Numbered from the stretch's first letter, positions 29,555-41,667 are shown. The stretch: 64,000 nucleotides of DNA from an uncultured Ruminococcus sp. (GCA_947629455.1 CANRDT010000005.1:1-64000), one strand, 5' to 3'. The notes: generated by a model from the sequence alone, not told the origin. A program made the numbers and translations.

Positions 29555-32500
29555 CTAACCCGTGTCGGTTTTCGGGGTCTCTACCGCTTTGAATCTCGCC
29601 GCGCTTTGCGGAGAATCGTAATTATCCGACGAATTTAATTTTGCGTCGAATGTTTCATAGCTTATTACGTCGCCGTTTGCATCATCAAACCGCCATTCGT
29701 AACCGTCGGTCAAAAGCACATTCAGCTGATCTATAAGCGTATTAGAATCGCCAAGCCAATAAAGAGTGCCTTTTGTACCGTCAGCTTTGGTATACTCAAT
29801 GCTTGCTCTCACCGCGTAAAGGTTCATATTTCCGCTTACGGTCTCTCCTGCGGAAACAAATCCGGTTATATCTTTCGGATCGGTAACAGGTTCGGTAATA
29901 AATCCGGCAATATTTTCACTATCGCTTCCGCCAAAATTGTAGATCATATCTGCCAACTCACTCAGATTTTTTTCTGTCAGCACAGAGTTAGCTTTTACCA
30001 GATATGGGAAAGTTTCTTGCCATTCACCGTTTGCATAATAATATGCCATTATTTCATATCCGCAATATACATCAGTAGATTCTTGAACACTATCATAAAA
30101 CTGCGAATATCCGCCATTATCATTAGGAGTTATCCAAACGCAGCCCTCGGGCGGTGTAGGAATATCGGTCACTTCATACATTACATAGCAGTGAGAAATT
30201 TCCTCATCATTTAAATCATGAAAAGTAACTTTTTGCAATTGCCAATCGTGAACAAAGTACAGTCTTAGATATGAAATATAATTGCCGTTGTCAATACGTT
30301 CCTCTGCAAGATCGCTAAGCTTCATATCACTTGTAAATTCATTGAGATCGGCAACGGAATATACATCAGAAATGTCACTCTCCGTAGTGTAGTATATTTT
30401 TACGGTCTGATATCCATTTCCTAAAATATCCGCTTTGCACTTTTCAATTGTCTCTTTGAATTCCTCAGGGCTTATATCATAAGCATAAGGCATATACTGC
30501 ATGGGGAACCAATGAAGAGTTGACGGATCAAAATCACCGTTGTCGTTATAGTCGACAAGTCGCTGGAATGACACTTCGATCGGAACGTGCGTATAGACCG
30601 CTTTGAGTTCCATGTCGCCGTCAACATAGTCGGTACCGTCTATTGCATGACCATTTAGCTGCCACTCACCGGTATAATAATCTTTTTTCGGCAGCTTATC
30701 ATCAAACACACCCCAAAGATACGTGCCATATTCCACCTGTACTGGAGCAGGCATTTTCACTTCTTCGTCATCACACACAAACGTCACGGTGTACATATTT
30801 AACACATACTCAAATTTTACGGTTATGTCTTTCTCGACCACATAGCTCGGTGTGACTTCCTGACCGTCAACAGTCCATTTTGCGGTGTAGCCTGTCTTTT
30901 CACCTACAGTCGGCAGATAATTTGACAACGCCCAGCCGTGCTGTACTGTAATTGGTGCAAACAGTTCCGCACCCAACTCCTCTTTGGTCTGATCGTCACA
31001 TTCAAACGTCACGGTATATGTATTAATAGTATAAACCGCCGTAACTGTCACATTTTCAGTCACTATTTCATCTGATATATCCTGACCGTTTATCTGCCAC
31101 TTGCCGGTGTAGCCTTCCTTTTCGGGCAACAGCTCGTTGATCTCGTCGGCAAGGTTTTTGCCATACTCTACCTCTATCGGGTCGGGAATATCGACTTCTT
31201 CATCGCATTCAAACGTTACGGTATATGTATTAATAGTGTAAACCGCCGTCACGGTAACATCTTCCGTAACTGTCTCGTTTGATATATCCTGACCGTTTAT
31301 CTGCCACTTGCCGGTGTAGCCTTCCTTTTCGGGCAGCAGCTTGTTGATCTCATCGGCGAGACTCTTTCCATATTCCACCTCTATCGGGTCGGGAATTGTG
31401 ACGGTCTTATCATCACATTCAAACGAAATAGTGTACTTATTAATGGTGTAAACCGCCGTCACAGTAACATCTTCCGTAACAACATAATCCGCATCGATCT
31501 CTTTTCCGCCAATAGTCCACTTACCCGTGTAACCTGTCTTTGTAGGCACTTCGGGAAGATTCTCGGCAAGCAGAGTGTTATAGTCAAGCTTGCGCGATTC
31601 GGGCATTGTAACGTCCTGCTCGTTGGTTTCAAATTTTACTGTGTATTGATTAATAGTGTAAACTGCCGTAACTGTCACATCAGCCGTAACCGCATAATCA
31701 GACTCGATCTCTTTTCCGACAATTGTCCATTTACCAGTGTAGCCCGTCTTTGTCGGCACATCTGGAAGTTTGCTAACAAGCAGAGTATTGTAATCCAAAG
31801 TCAGCGACTCGGGCAATGTAACAGTCTTATCATCACTTTCAAATTTTACTGTATACTGATTAATAGTATAAACCTCCGTCACGGTGACATCTTCCGTGAC
31901 TGCATAATCCGCCTTAATTTCCTCTCCGCCAATTGTCCACTTGCCCGTGTAACCCGTCTTTGTCGGAACATCGGGAAGATTCTCGGCAAGCAGGGTATTA
32001 TAGTCAAGCTTGCGCAATTCGGGCATATTCACATCGGTTTCCTCGGTTTCAAATTTTACTGTGTACTGATTAATAGTGTAAACCGCCGTAACGGTGACAT
32101 CTTCCGTGACCGCATAATCCGCCTCGATCTCTTTTCCGCCGATTGTCCATTTACCTGTGTAACCTGTCTTTTTGGGGCAGCAGCTTGTTGATCTCATCGG
32201 CGAGGTTTTTGCCATATTCTACCTCTATCGGGTCGGGCATTGTAACGCCCTGCTCGTCGGTTTCAAATTTTACTGTATATGTATTAATGGTGTAAACTGC
32301 CGTAACCGTTACATTTTCAGTCACTGTCTCATTTGATATATCTTGACCATTTATCTGCCACTTGCCGGTATAGCCTTCCTTTTCGGGCAGTAGCTTGTTG
32401 ATTTCATCAGCAAGACTCTTTCCATATTCTACCTCTATCGGGTCGGGCATTGTAACACCACGCTCGTCGGTTTCAAATTTTACGGTATATGTATTAATGG

Positions 32501-35500
32501 TGTAAACTGCCGTCACAGTGACATCTTCCGTAACCGCATAATCCGCCTTGATTTCTTTTCCGCCGATAGTCCATTTACCCGTATAACCTGTCTTTGTAGG
32601 AACATCGGGAAGATTCTCGGCAAGCAGAGTGTTGTAATCAAGCTTGCGCGATTCGGGCATTTCTACGTCAGTTTCTGCGGTTTCAAATTTTACGGTATAT
32701 GTATTAATGGTGTAAACCGCAGTCACGGTGACATCTTCCGTAACCGCATAATCAGATTCAATCTCTTTTCCGCCAATCGTCCATTTACCTGTGTAGCCCG
32801 TCTTTGCAGGCACATCGGGAAGTTTGCTAACAAGCAAAGTATTGTAATCCAAGGTCAGCGATTCGGGCATATTCACATCGGTTTCTTCGGTTTCAAATTT
32901 TACGGTATATGTATTAATAGTATAAACCGCTGTCACGGTAACATCTTCAGTCACTATTTCATCTGATATATCCTGACCGTTTATCTGCCACTTGCCGGTG
33001 TAGCCTTTCTTTTCGGGCAGCAGCTCGTTGATCTCATCGGCGAGACTCTTTCCATATTCTATCTCTATCAGGTCAGGCATATCAGCGCCCTGCTCGTCAG
33101 TTTCAAATTTTACGGTATACTGGTTGATAGTATAAACCGCCGTAACCGTTACATCTTCAATCACTATTTCATCTGATATATCCTGACCGTTTATCTGCCA
33201 CTTGCCGGTGTAGCCTTCCTTTTCGGGCAGCAGTTTGTTGATCTCATCGGCGAGGTTTTTGCCATATTCTACCTCTATCGGATCAGGCATTGTGACGCCC
33301 TGCTCTTCGGTTTCAAATTTTACGGTATATGTATTAATAGTATAGACCGCAGTGACGGTAATATCTTCCGTAACTATCTCGTTTGATACGTCCTGACCGT
33401 TTACCTGCCACTTGCCGGTGTAGCCTTCCTTTTCGGGCAGCAGCTCGTTGATCTCATCGGCGAGACTCTTGCCATATTCTACCTCTATCGGGTCGGGAAT
33501 TTTAATTTCTTCATCGTCACATTCAAACGTAATAGTATACTTATTAATGGTATAAACCGCCGTAACGGTAATATCTTCCGTAACCGCATAATCCGCCTCG
33601 ATCTCTTTTCCGCCGATCGTCCATTTACCTGTGTATCCCGTCTTTTTGGGGACATCGGGAAGTTCGCCCACAAGCAGAGTGTTGTAATCCAAAGTCAGCG
33701 ATTCGGGCAATTTCACATCGGTCTCTTCGGTTTCAAATTTTACGGTATATGTATTAATAGTATAAACCGCCGTTACAGTCACATCAGCCGTAACCGCATA
33801 ATCAGTCTTAATTTCTTCACCGCCAATCATCCATTTACCCGTATAACCCGTCTTTTTAGGCACATCGGGCAGTTCGCCCACAAGCAGAGTGTTATAGTCA
33901 AGCTTGAGCGATTCGGGCATATCAACGCCCTCTTCATCGGTTTCAAATTTTACTGTATATGTATTAATAGTATAAACTGCCGTCACCGTCACATCTTCAG
34001 TAACCGCATAATCAGACTTTATTTCTTCGCCGCCAATTGTCCATTTACCCGTATAACCCGTCTTTGCAGGAACATCGGGAAGTTCATCAACAAGCAGAGT
34101 ATTGTAATCCAAAGTCAGCGAATCGGGCATTGTAACGCCCTCTTCATCAGTTTCAAATTTTACTGTATACTGATTAATAGTGTAAACCGCCGTCACGGTG
34201 ACATCTTCAGTAATCAGATAATTCGCAAGAATTTCCTCACTGCCGATAGTCCACTTACCCGTATAACCCGTCTTTGTCGGCACATCGGGCAGTTCGTCAA
34301 CAAGCACGGTATTATAGTCCAAAGTCAGCGAATCGGGCAATTTTACATCGGTTTCTGCGGTTTCAAATTTTACTGTGTACTTATTTATGGTGTAAACCGC
34401 CGTAACAGTCACATCAGCCGTGACAACATAGTCCGCAGGAATTTCCTCTCCGCCGATCGTCCACTTACCCGTATAACCCGTCTTTGCAGGCACATCGGGA
34501 AGATTCTCGGCAAGCAAAGTGTTATAGTCAAGCTTGCGCGAATCGGGCATTGTAACACCCTGCTCGTCAGTTTCAAATTTTACCGTGTACTGATTGATAG
34601 TATAGACTGCCGTCACGGTAATATCTTCCGTGACCGCATAATCCGCAGGAATTTCCTCTCCGCCGATAGTCCACTTACCTGTGTAACCCGTCTTTTCGGG
34701 GACTTTGGGCACTCTGTCAACAAGCACAGTATTATAATCTAAAGTCAGCGAATCGGGCATATCAACGCCCTGCTCGTCGGTTTCAAATTTTACGGTATAT
34801 GTATTAATGGTATAAACCGCCGTGACGGTAATATCTTCCGTGACCGCATAATTTGCAGGAATTTCCTCTCCGCCAATTGTCCACTTGCCCGTGTAACCCG
34901 TCTTTGTCGGAACATCTGGAAGATTCTCGACAAGCAAAGTATTATAATCCAAAATCAGCGAATTGGGCAATGTAATGTCCTGCTCGTCGGTTTCAAATTT
35001 TATGGTATATGTATTAATAGTATAGACTGCCGTAACCGTCACATCAGCCGTAACAACATAATCAGACTCGATATCTTTTCCGCCAATTGTCCATTTGCCC
35101 GTGTAGCCTGTCTTTGTCGGCACATCGGGAAGATTCTCGGCGAGCAGAGTGTTATAGTCAAGCTTGCGCGATTCGGGCATTGTAACGCCCTCTTCGTCGG
35201 TTTCAAATTTTACTGTATACTGATTAATGGTATAGACCGCCGTAACCGTCACATCAGCCGTAACAACATAATCCGCCTCGACCTCTTTTCCGTCGATAGT
35301 CCATTTACCCGTGTAACCTGTCTTTTCGGGGACTTTGGGAAGTTCGTCAACAAGCAAAGTGTTGTAATCCAAAGTCAGCGAATCGGGCAGTTTCACATCG
35401 GTTTCATCGGTTTCAAATTTTACTGTGTATGTATTAATAGTATAGACCGCTGTCACGGTTATATCTTCCGTGATCGCATAATCAGACTCGATCTCTTTTC

Positions 35501-37040
35501 CGCCGATCGTCCACTTACCCGTGTAACCCGTCTTTTCCGGGACATCGGGCAGATTCTCGGCAAGCAGAGTGTTATAGTCAAGCTTGCGCGAATCGGGCAT
35601 TGTAACGCCCTGCTCGTCAGTTTCAAATTTTACGGTATACTTATTAATAGTATAGACCGCTTTGACAGTCAGATCGGAGGTCACTCTCGCTCCTTCCGCT
35701 ATCGCTGCGCCGTCTATCTGCCACTGTGCCGAATATCCCGGCTTTTCGGGCGCGTCGGGTAACGCCTCGGCGATCAGCGTGCCGTATTCAACGACCTTGG
35801 ACAAAGGCAAAGTAATATCCGGATCGTCGCTTTCAAACGTGATCGTGTAGCTGTTTATCCTGTAAACCGCCGTGATCTCCTTGTCCTCGGCGAACGAATA
35901 TGACGGGTCAAACGGCTCGCCGTCCATTCTCCACTCGCCGCTGTATCCTGTCATCGGCGGAATTTCGGGAACGCGGCTCAGCTGCGAGCCGACTTCCACC
36001 GTTTCTTCATAGACAACATTTCCGCCTGCGTCCTTGAATACTACCGAAACCGTTTTCGGTTCGGGGACTTCGGTAACGTCCGCAGTAGTCGTAGTCGTGG
36101 TAGTAGTAGTGGTAGTGGTGGTCGTAGGTTCAGCCGTTATGGCAGTTTTAGATGTTGTAGTAGTCGGCGCAGGAGTTGTGGCAGCCGCAGATGTTGTAGT
36201 TGTCGGCGCAGGTGTTGTGGCAGCCGCAGATGTAGTAGTTGTTGTCGGCGCAGGCGTTGTGGTAGTTACAGTTGTAGTTGTAGTCGTTGTTGTCGTCGTT
36301 GGCGCGGACGGAGTTTCCTCCCCGCCCCTGAGTATCTCTTCTATTTCCTTATCGAGTTTAAGCAGACCGCTGTCGTCCGAGGCGAGAGCCGTTTCCTTTA
36401 TCAGGTCGGAAAGCAGACTGAAATCGGTCTTATAGGGCGCGGCGTCCATATCCTCGCAGGGGATATAACCGCCGTCCTCGGTGCGGTAGACAAAATACGC
36501 GTTTCCGTCCACATCGGGAGAATTTTGCGTATCCTCATTCGGGTCGATAACGATAGTCACCCTGTACCCCTTGGTGACTAAGACCTCATCGCCCTTTTTA
36601 TTGCCGTTTTCATCGTACAGCCGGACTGCGACCTTGCCGTGTATGACATCGAGATCGGTGGTGTAGCTGCCGTCCTGCATTTCCTGCGTGCGTACATCAA
36701 AGCTCGTGCCCCTTACAGCCATTGTCGCTTTTGGTGCATTTACTTCATATGTTGAATTATCCGAAAGGGGTTCGGTTATTTCGTTGAGTATCTCGCCCTT
36801 TTTCAGCTCCACTATAGTCTTGCTGTCCTTTGCGGTATTTTCCGCCACAAGAGCAAGCTCACTGTCGTGATCCATAAGGATATACTTATCCCCGTCGAGC
36901 GAAATGCGCATATTGCTCTCGTTTCCCGTGGAAACAAGATCGCCGTTTTGCAGATTCATGCCGTTGTAAGCGTCAAGCATACCTGCTTTATCTCTGTCTA
37001 CCGTGTTGTGTTCTCCCTGAGTTTCAAATACTTTTACCAC
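29555..37040 (-). pseudogene. FecR-domain + Thr-rich linker + ~26 InlB B-repeat-like units; split by a frameshift at ~32169-32177; N-terminal secretion/membrane segment missing
   Basis: ORF 32151-37040(-): GMNLQNGDLVSTGNESNMRISLDGDKYILMDHDSELAL (FecR), poly-Thr linker, then repeats YTVKFETDE...YTGKWTIGGKEI...VTAVYTIN; ORF 29555-32215(-) continues the repeats in another frame. Confidence 0.85.
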
Positions 37041-37120
37041 ACGGAATTCAATTTTATAGGAGTGTTTTTATTCTTATAATTATATTTTGCTCAGTCAGGT
37101 GAGATAAAATGTCAAAAACT

Positions 37121-37199
37121 TTATCCGCCCCATTTATAAAGACGGAGCGATATGTACCGTGGACGGGCGGAAATGCCCCGTCCGGGAGGACCTCCGCCG
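37121..37199. repeat. 79-bp repeat, identical direct copy at 39993-40071
   Basis: TTATCCGCCCCATTTATAAAGACGGAGCGATATGTACCGTGGACGGGCGGAAATGCCCCGTCCGGGAGGACCTCCGCCG in both places. Confidence 0.97.
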
Positions 37200-37240
37200 C
37201 AGGCGGAGGAAAAATAATTTAATGTTATATTTTTCGCCTT

Positions 37241-37382
37241 CGGCGGAAAATATAACAAAAATCTTGAAAAACTGCACGGAATAATATTTTAAAATATGCG
37301 CCGCAGGCGCTCCTTGTCTTACCTCTTACCTCTTAAAAGCGCAGCGTTCTTACTTCTTAGGAAATCAAAAATTGATTTCCGT
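37241..37382. repeat. 142-bp repeat, direct copy at 54761-54902 with about 4 mismatches
   Basis: CGGCGGAAAATATAACAAAAATCTTG.AAAACTGCACGGAATAATATTTTAAAATATGCGCCGCAGGCGCTCCTTGTCTTACCTCTTACC...TTTCCGT in both. Confidence 0.97.
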
Positions 37383-38000
37383 GACTATATCCCAAGCGGT
37401 CTTGACAGCGCGGAAGATATAATCGTCCAGATCGAACGGCGCATTGAACACCGCCATTGCAGCGTCGCCGATAAATTTATCGAGCGTTCCGCCGTTTGCA
37501 AAAATAGAGTTTGTCGTCAGATTCAGATAGCTGTTGAGTATATCCACCACCTGCTCGGGCTCGAGAGCCTCTGATATCGGCGTAAATCCGCGTATATCCA
37601 CAAAAAGCACGGCTATATGGCGGTTCTCTCCGCCCAGCTTGACGGTATATCCGCCCTTTTGAACATCTCGTCCACCACCTGCGGAGCGGCATATTTCTTA
37701 AACGCTGCGGTTATCCTGCGCTTTTCGATAGTTTCAAGCGCGTATCTTCTCACAAGATTGAACAAAAACGCTATCGGGATAAACACCGCGCAGTATGCAA
37801 GCGGTATCGTACTGCCGTGAGCGTTGAGCATAACGCCGCAAAGACCGTATCCGACAAGAGCGCCAAGGGTGATCGGCAGGCTGAACCTGACCTTAAGCTT
37901 TTTGAAAATGACGAACACCGCCAGAACGGCAACAGAGCTGACCGCCGCGGCAGCCGATGCTATTATTCCCCGTAATGGCGGCAAAGGAAATTTTCTTTTA
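37367..38000 (-). pseudogene. Adenylate/guanylate cyclase (TM + class III cyclase) remnant, truncated at both ends and frameshifted
   Basis: LRRYALETIEKRRITAAFKKYAAPQVVDEMFKR...(frameshift at 37654-37656)...AVLFVDIRGFTPISEALEPEQVVDILNSYLNLTTNSIFANGGTLDKFIGDAAMAVFNAP, ending at a repeat terminus. Confidence 0.8.
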
Positions 38001-38928
38001 GCCCAAACACTTGTATTTGGGATAGCCCAAATACACAAAGTGTTTGGGATGTTGCATATTTGCGTGCAACTAATCCCCCTTTTTTCATTATTTATAGAGA
38101 GACTCTCATATTTATTTATCGTTCCTTGGGTGAGAACTGTTTGCCTGCGAAGAGCAGCTTAAACAGGCAGAAAACAAAGGTTTTAGGGAATCAAAAGACC
38201 GTTATCGAAGTCGTCCCTTATGCGGCTAAGACTAATCTCCTTTCAGCGGAGCTTATGCAGGCAAATGTGACGACCGCTCAGAGTATCCTCGGGCAACGCC
38301 CAAAAGCAATAGGACGTAGACGGTCACATATTTAAAAAACGACTCTGAAAAAATTTTTTCAAGAGCCTTAGAAAAACTATGCCCAAATTCGGAGTTTCTG
38401 TAACAGAAACTCGGGTTATTGCAGCAAAAACCCCGATTATTGCAGCAAAAACAAGGGGAAAGAAGACAAAATAAAACAAAATAAAAGTCTTCTTATACGC
38501 GCACACGCGGTTTTAAGTTATGATAAATGGCTATTCTCCCCAACAGGGAAAAACAGCGAATTGTCTATGGCTATTTTTCCCAACAGAAAAAATGGTAATT
38601 TCTTTCTCTCAGATCATTAAAATTTATTGCCGATAGACAGTCACAATGACCAATTCTTACCTCTGACCTCTTACTTCTAACTCTTACCTCTGTTCTCTTA
38701 CATCTTACTTCTAATTGGAATAGGCTATTCTCCCCCCCCAACAGCGAGGAAACAGCACGGAACTTTCAAAAAATCGTTATTAAATCACTTCGGACGGGGA
38801 GAATCCCTCAAAACAGTTTTCAGAAAACTAAAAATTAATTTCCGTGAAAGACGGCATAAACCAATTGACGATATATCCTATCTATGCTATAATATCAGCA
38901 GCATAATAAAGAGATCGGGTGCAGTGCA

Positions 38929-39837
38929 ATGAAAACAGACAGATTAATAGGCATACTTTCAATACTCCTACAGCGCGACAAGGTAACGTCACGGGAGCTT
39001 GCGGAAAAATTCGAGGTGTCACGGCGAACGATACTGCGTGATATAGAATCTATCAATATGGCAGGGATACCGATCGTTTCAGAGCAGGGAAAGGGCGGCG
39101 GCATATCTGTCATGGACGGTTACAAGATCGACCGCACACTGCTTTCTTCCGGTGATATGCAGGCGATACTTTCAGGCTTGAAGAGCCTTGACAGCGTCAG
39201 CGGTACGAATCGCTACCGTCAGCTTATGGAAAAGCTCTCCGCCAATGAAGCTGCGTCTGTCAATGCCGATAATCACATCATAATCGACCTTTCAAACTGG
39301 GATAAGTCAGTAATTACAGATAAGATCGAGCTGATAAAGAAAGCTATTGAACAACGGCATATCATCACATTCCGCTATTTCTCACCAAACGGCGAGAGTA
39401 AACGCCAAATAGAGCCGTATCATCTGATCTTTCAGTGGTCTGCGTGGTATGTGTGGGGCTATTGCACCGAGCGTAAGGACTACCGAATGTTCAAGCTCAC
39501 CCGAATGACGGAGCTTGCCGTTACCGATGATATTTGCAAAGACAGAGCCGTTCCCGAATACACCTGCGATAAGCTGCGGCATACAAAAGGTGAAATAAAG
39601 GCGACCGTTAAATTTGATACTTCCGTAAAATGGCGTATCATAGATGAATTTGGAGTTGATCATCTCAAATACGACGACAACGGCGACCTGCTGATGACGT
39701 TTACCTGGTCTGATGTTCCTTCGTTTTATCGCTATATACTGACATTCGGCAGCAATGCTCAGATAATCGACCCGCCCGAATATCGTTGGGAATTTGCGGA
39801 GCTTGTAAAAAATATTATCTCACAATACGAAATATGA
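38929..39837 (+). CDS. HTH + WYL-domain transcriptional regulator (YafY-like)
   Basis: MKTDRLIGILSILLQRDKVTSRELAEKFEVSRRTILRDIESINMAGIPIVSEQGKGGGISV; WYL core HLIFQWSAWYVWGYCTERKDYRMFKLTRM. Confidence 0.93.
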   Translation: MKTDRLIGILSILLQRDKVTSRELAEKFEVSRRTILRDIESINMAGIPIVSEQGKGGGISVMDGYKIDRTLLSSGDMQAILSGLKSLDSVSGTNRYRQLMEKLSANEAASVNADNHIIIDLSNWDKSVITDKIELIKKAIEQRHIITFRYFSPNGESKRQIEPYHLIFQWSAWYVWGYCTERKDYRMFKLTRMTELAVTDDICKDRAVPEYTCDKLRHTKGEIKATVKFDTSVKWRIIDEFGVDHLKYDDNGDLLMTFTWSDVPSFYRYILTFGSNAQIIDPPEYRWEFAELVKNIISQYEI

Positions 39838-39880
39838 CATACTGTTGTCATATTAAGAATGATATAATAAAGCCGTAATT

Positions 39881-40199
39881 TTTACGGAGATCAATTTTAT
39901 GTGAGCGCTTTTAGTATATTCCGCACAGTTTTGCAATTTTTTTGTTATATTCTCCCCAAGCTGTGGGGAATATAACAAAATGCCAAAAAACTTTATCCGC
40001 CCCATTTATAAAGACGGAGCGATATGTACCGTGGACGGGCGGAAATGCCCCGTCCGGGAGGACCTCCGCCGTTGGCGGAGAATATAACACTTAATTATTT
40101 TTCCTCCGCCAACAGCGGAGGAAAAATAACCCAAAAGTCTGCTTGAACCGATAAAAAATATTAAAATGCTTATATAAAATTTTAAAATTGATTTCCGTG
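39881..40199. mobile_element. Second MITE-like element with the same terminal inverted repeats
   Basis: Left ACGGAGATCAATTTT, right AAAATTGATTTCCGTG; TAATTTTTA adjacent to both ends. Confidence 0.55.
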
Positions 40200-40226
40200 C
40201 ATAATTTTTATGAAAGGTCGGTTTGT

Positions 40227-40601
40227 ATGAGTGAGATCATAAGAAAAGATGTAAATGAGGAATGGGCGCATTCGGGCATTATCAAGGCAGGAGATCTCTG
40301 CTTTTTAAGCTATTGTGCCGCAAATGTCGGCGGTACTGTCGAGGAACAGGTAAACGGCGCTTTTGATGAAATGGAAAGGCGTCTTGCGTTGTTTGATCTG
40401 ACGCTTGAAAATGTGGTGCATATGGATTGTCTGTTCAGAGATGTGTGGAACATTCCCATAATGGAAAAGGTCATCAAAAAACGGTTCAACGGTAAATATC
40501 CTGCCCGCAAGTCGATCAGGACAGATTTTGCTCATGTGGGCGGTGAAAGCGGTTTGCAGTTTCAGGCTGATGCGGTCGCATATTGCGGCAAACAGAAATA
40601 A
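40227..40601 (+). CDS. RidA family protein
   Basis: AGDLCFLSYCAANVGGTVEEQVNGAFDEMERRLALFDLTLENVVHMDCLFRDVWNIPIMEKVIKKRFNGKYPARKSIRTDFAHVG. Confidence 0.85.
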   Translation: MSEIIRKDVNEEWAHSGIIKAGDLCFLSYCAANVGGTVEEQVNGAFDEMERRLALFDLTLENVVHMDCLFRDVWNIPIMEKVIKKRFNGKYPARKSIRTDFAHVGGESGLQFQADAVAYCGKQK

Positions 40602-40721
40602 AAAATATCTGTACAATAATTCGGACTTTTGGGATAAGTCTGCAATTGATACGGAGGACATTGTACTAAAAATTTCATAAACAGAGATTTTATTCTGCAA
40701 ATCGTGATTTGAGGTGAAAAT

Positions 40722-41039
40722 ATGGCGTCAAGCAAGGAATACTTAGAGTTTATTTTAGGGAAGCTGTCCGATCTGGAAGAAGTTACTTATCGAGCTATGA
40801 TGGGAGAATTTATTATTTATTATCGCGGCAGGATCGCAGGCGGTATCTATGATGACAGACTGCTTGTTAAACCGGTGAGATCAGCGATAAGTTATATGCC
40901 CACAGCTATGTATGAATTACCCTATGAGGGAGCAAAAGAGATGTTGTTGGTAGATGAAGTTGATAACAAGGAATTTTTAACAGGTTTGTTCAATGCTATG
41001 TATGAGGAACTGCCCGAGTCAAAGAAACGGAGGAAATAA
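40722..41039 (+). CDS. TfoX/Sxy N-terminal domain protein
   Basis: SKEYLEFILGKLSDLEEVTYRAMMGEFIIYYRGRIAGGIYDDRLLVKPV. Confidence 0.85.
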   Translation: MASSKEYLEFILGKLSDLEEVTYRAMMGEFIIYYRGRIAGGIYDDRLLVKPVRSAISYMPTAMYELPYEGAKEMLLVDEVDNKEFLTGLFNAMYEELPESKKRRK

Positions 41040-41040
41040 T

Positions 41041-41667
41041 ATGCCGTTTGATTACAAAAAAGAATACAAAGAATTTTATATGCCGCCGAAAAAGCCTACC
41101 GTCGTGACCGTACCGCCGATGAATTATATCGCCGTGCGCGGTAAAGGCGATCCCAATAAGGAAAACGGAGAGTATAAACAGTCGATCGGTCTGCTGTACG
41201 CAATTGCATTTACCATAAAAATGAGTAAAAAAGGCGCTCGGCAGATAGAGGGCTATTTTGATTATGTCGTGCCGCCGCTGGAGGGACTTTGGCGGCAGGA
41301 CGGCAGGCAGGATATTGATTATGCTCATAAGGAAAATTTTCGGTTCATCTCACTGATACGTCTGCCCGATTTTGTGACGAAAGCAGACTTTGATGCGGCG
41401 ATAGATGAAGCGGCACGCAAGAAAAAAACGGACTTTTCCAAAGTCGAATTTCTGACCTATGACGAGGGCTTGTGCGTGCAGTGTATGCACATCGGCAGCT
41501 ATGACAACGAGCCTGCAACGGTTCGGCTTATGCACGAATTTTCGGAGCAAAACGGTTATGCATTTGACATTTCCGAAAAGCGTTTACACCATGAGATATA
41601 TCTTTCCGACGCGCGCAGGACAGCCGCAGAAAAGCTGAAAACGGTGATACGAGCGCCGATAAAATGA
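41041..41667 (+). CDS. GyrI-like small-molecule-binding domain protein
   Basis: MPFDYKKEYKEFYMPPKKPTVVTVPPMNYIAVRGKGDPNKENGEYKQSIGLLYAIAFTIKMS. Confidence 0.85.
   Translation: MPFDYKKEYKEFYMPPKKPTVVTVPPMNYIAVRGKGDPNKENGEYKQSIGLLYAIAFTIKMSKKGARQIEGYFDYVVPPLEGLWRQDGRQDIDYAHKENFRFISLIRLPDFVTKADFDAAIDEAARKKKTDFSKVEFLTYDEGLCVQCMHIGSYDNEPATVRLMHEFSEQNGYAFDISEKRLHHEIYLSDARRTAAEKLKTVIRAPIK

Larger units (their letters stand above)
37034..37383. mobile_element. MITE-like non-autonomous element with terminal inverted repeats
   Basis: Left end CACGGAATTCAATTTT and right end AAAATTGATTTCCGTG are near-perfect inverted repeats; internal segments recur at 39993-40071 and 54761-54902. Confidence 0.6.

Noticed and set aside
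29700-35650. Regular ~207-bp repeats that could be mistaken for a CRISPR or satellite array
   Set aside because: They are in-frame protein repeats (YTVKFET...YTGKW...AVYTIN) on the minus strand, with no spacer structure; no CRISPR array or cas genes seen in the window.
36034-36435. ORF on + strand encoding long poly-Val stretches
   Set aside because: Antisense of the poly-Thr linker of the FecR/InlB-repeat gene; low complexity artefact.
38060-38335. ORF with C-terminal ...VIEVVPYAAKTNLLSAELMQANVTTAQSILGQRPKAIGRRRSHI, also considered as a tmRNA-like sequence
   Set aside because: No RBS-supported start or recognisable family, and no tmRNA acceptor/TYC arm found; left unannotated.
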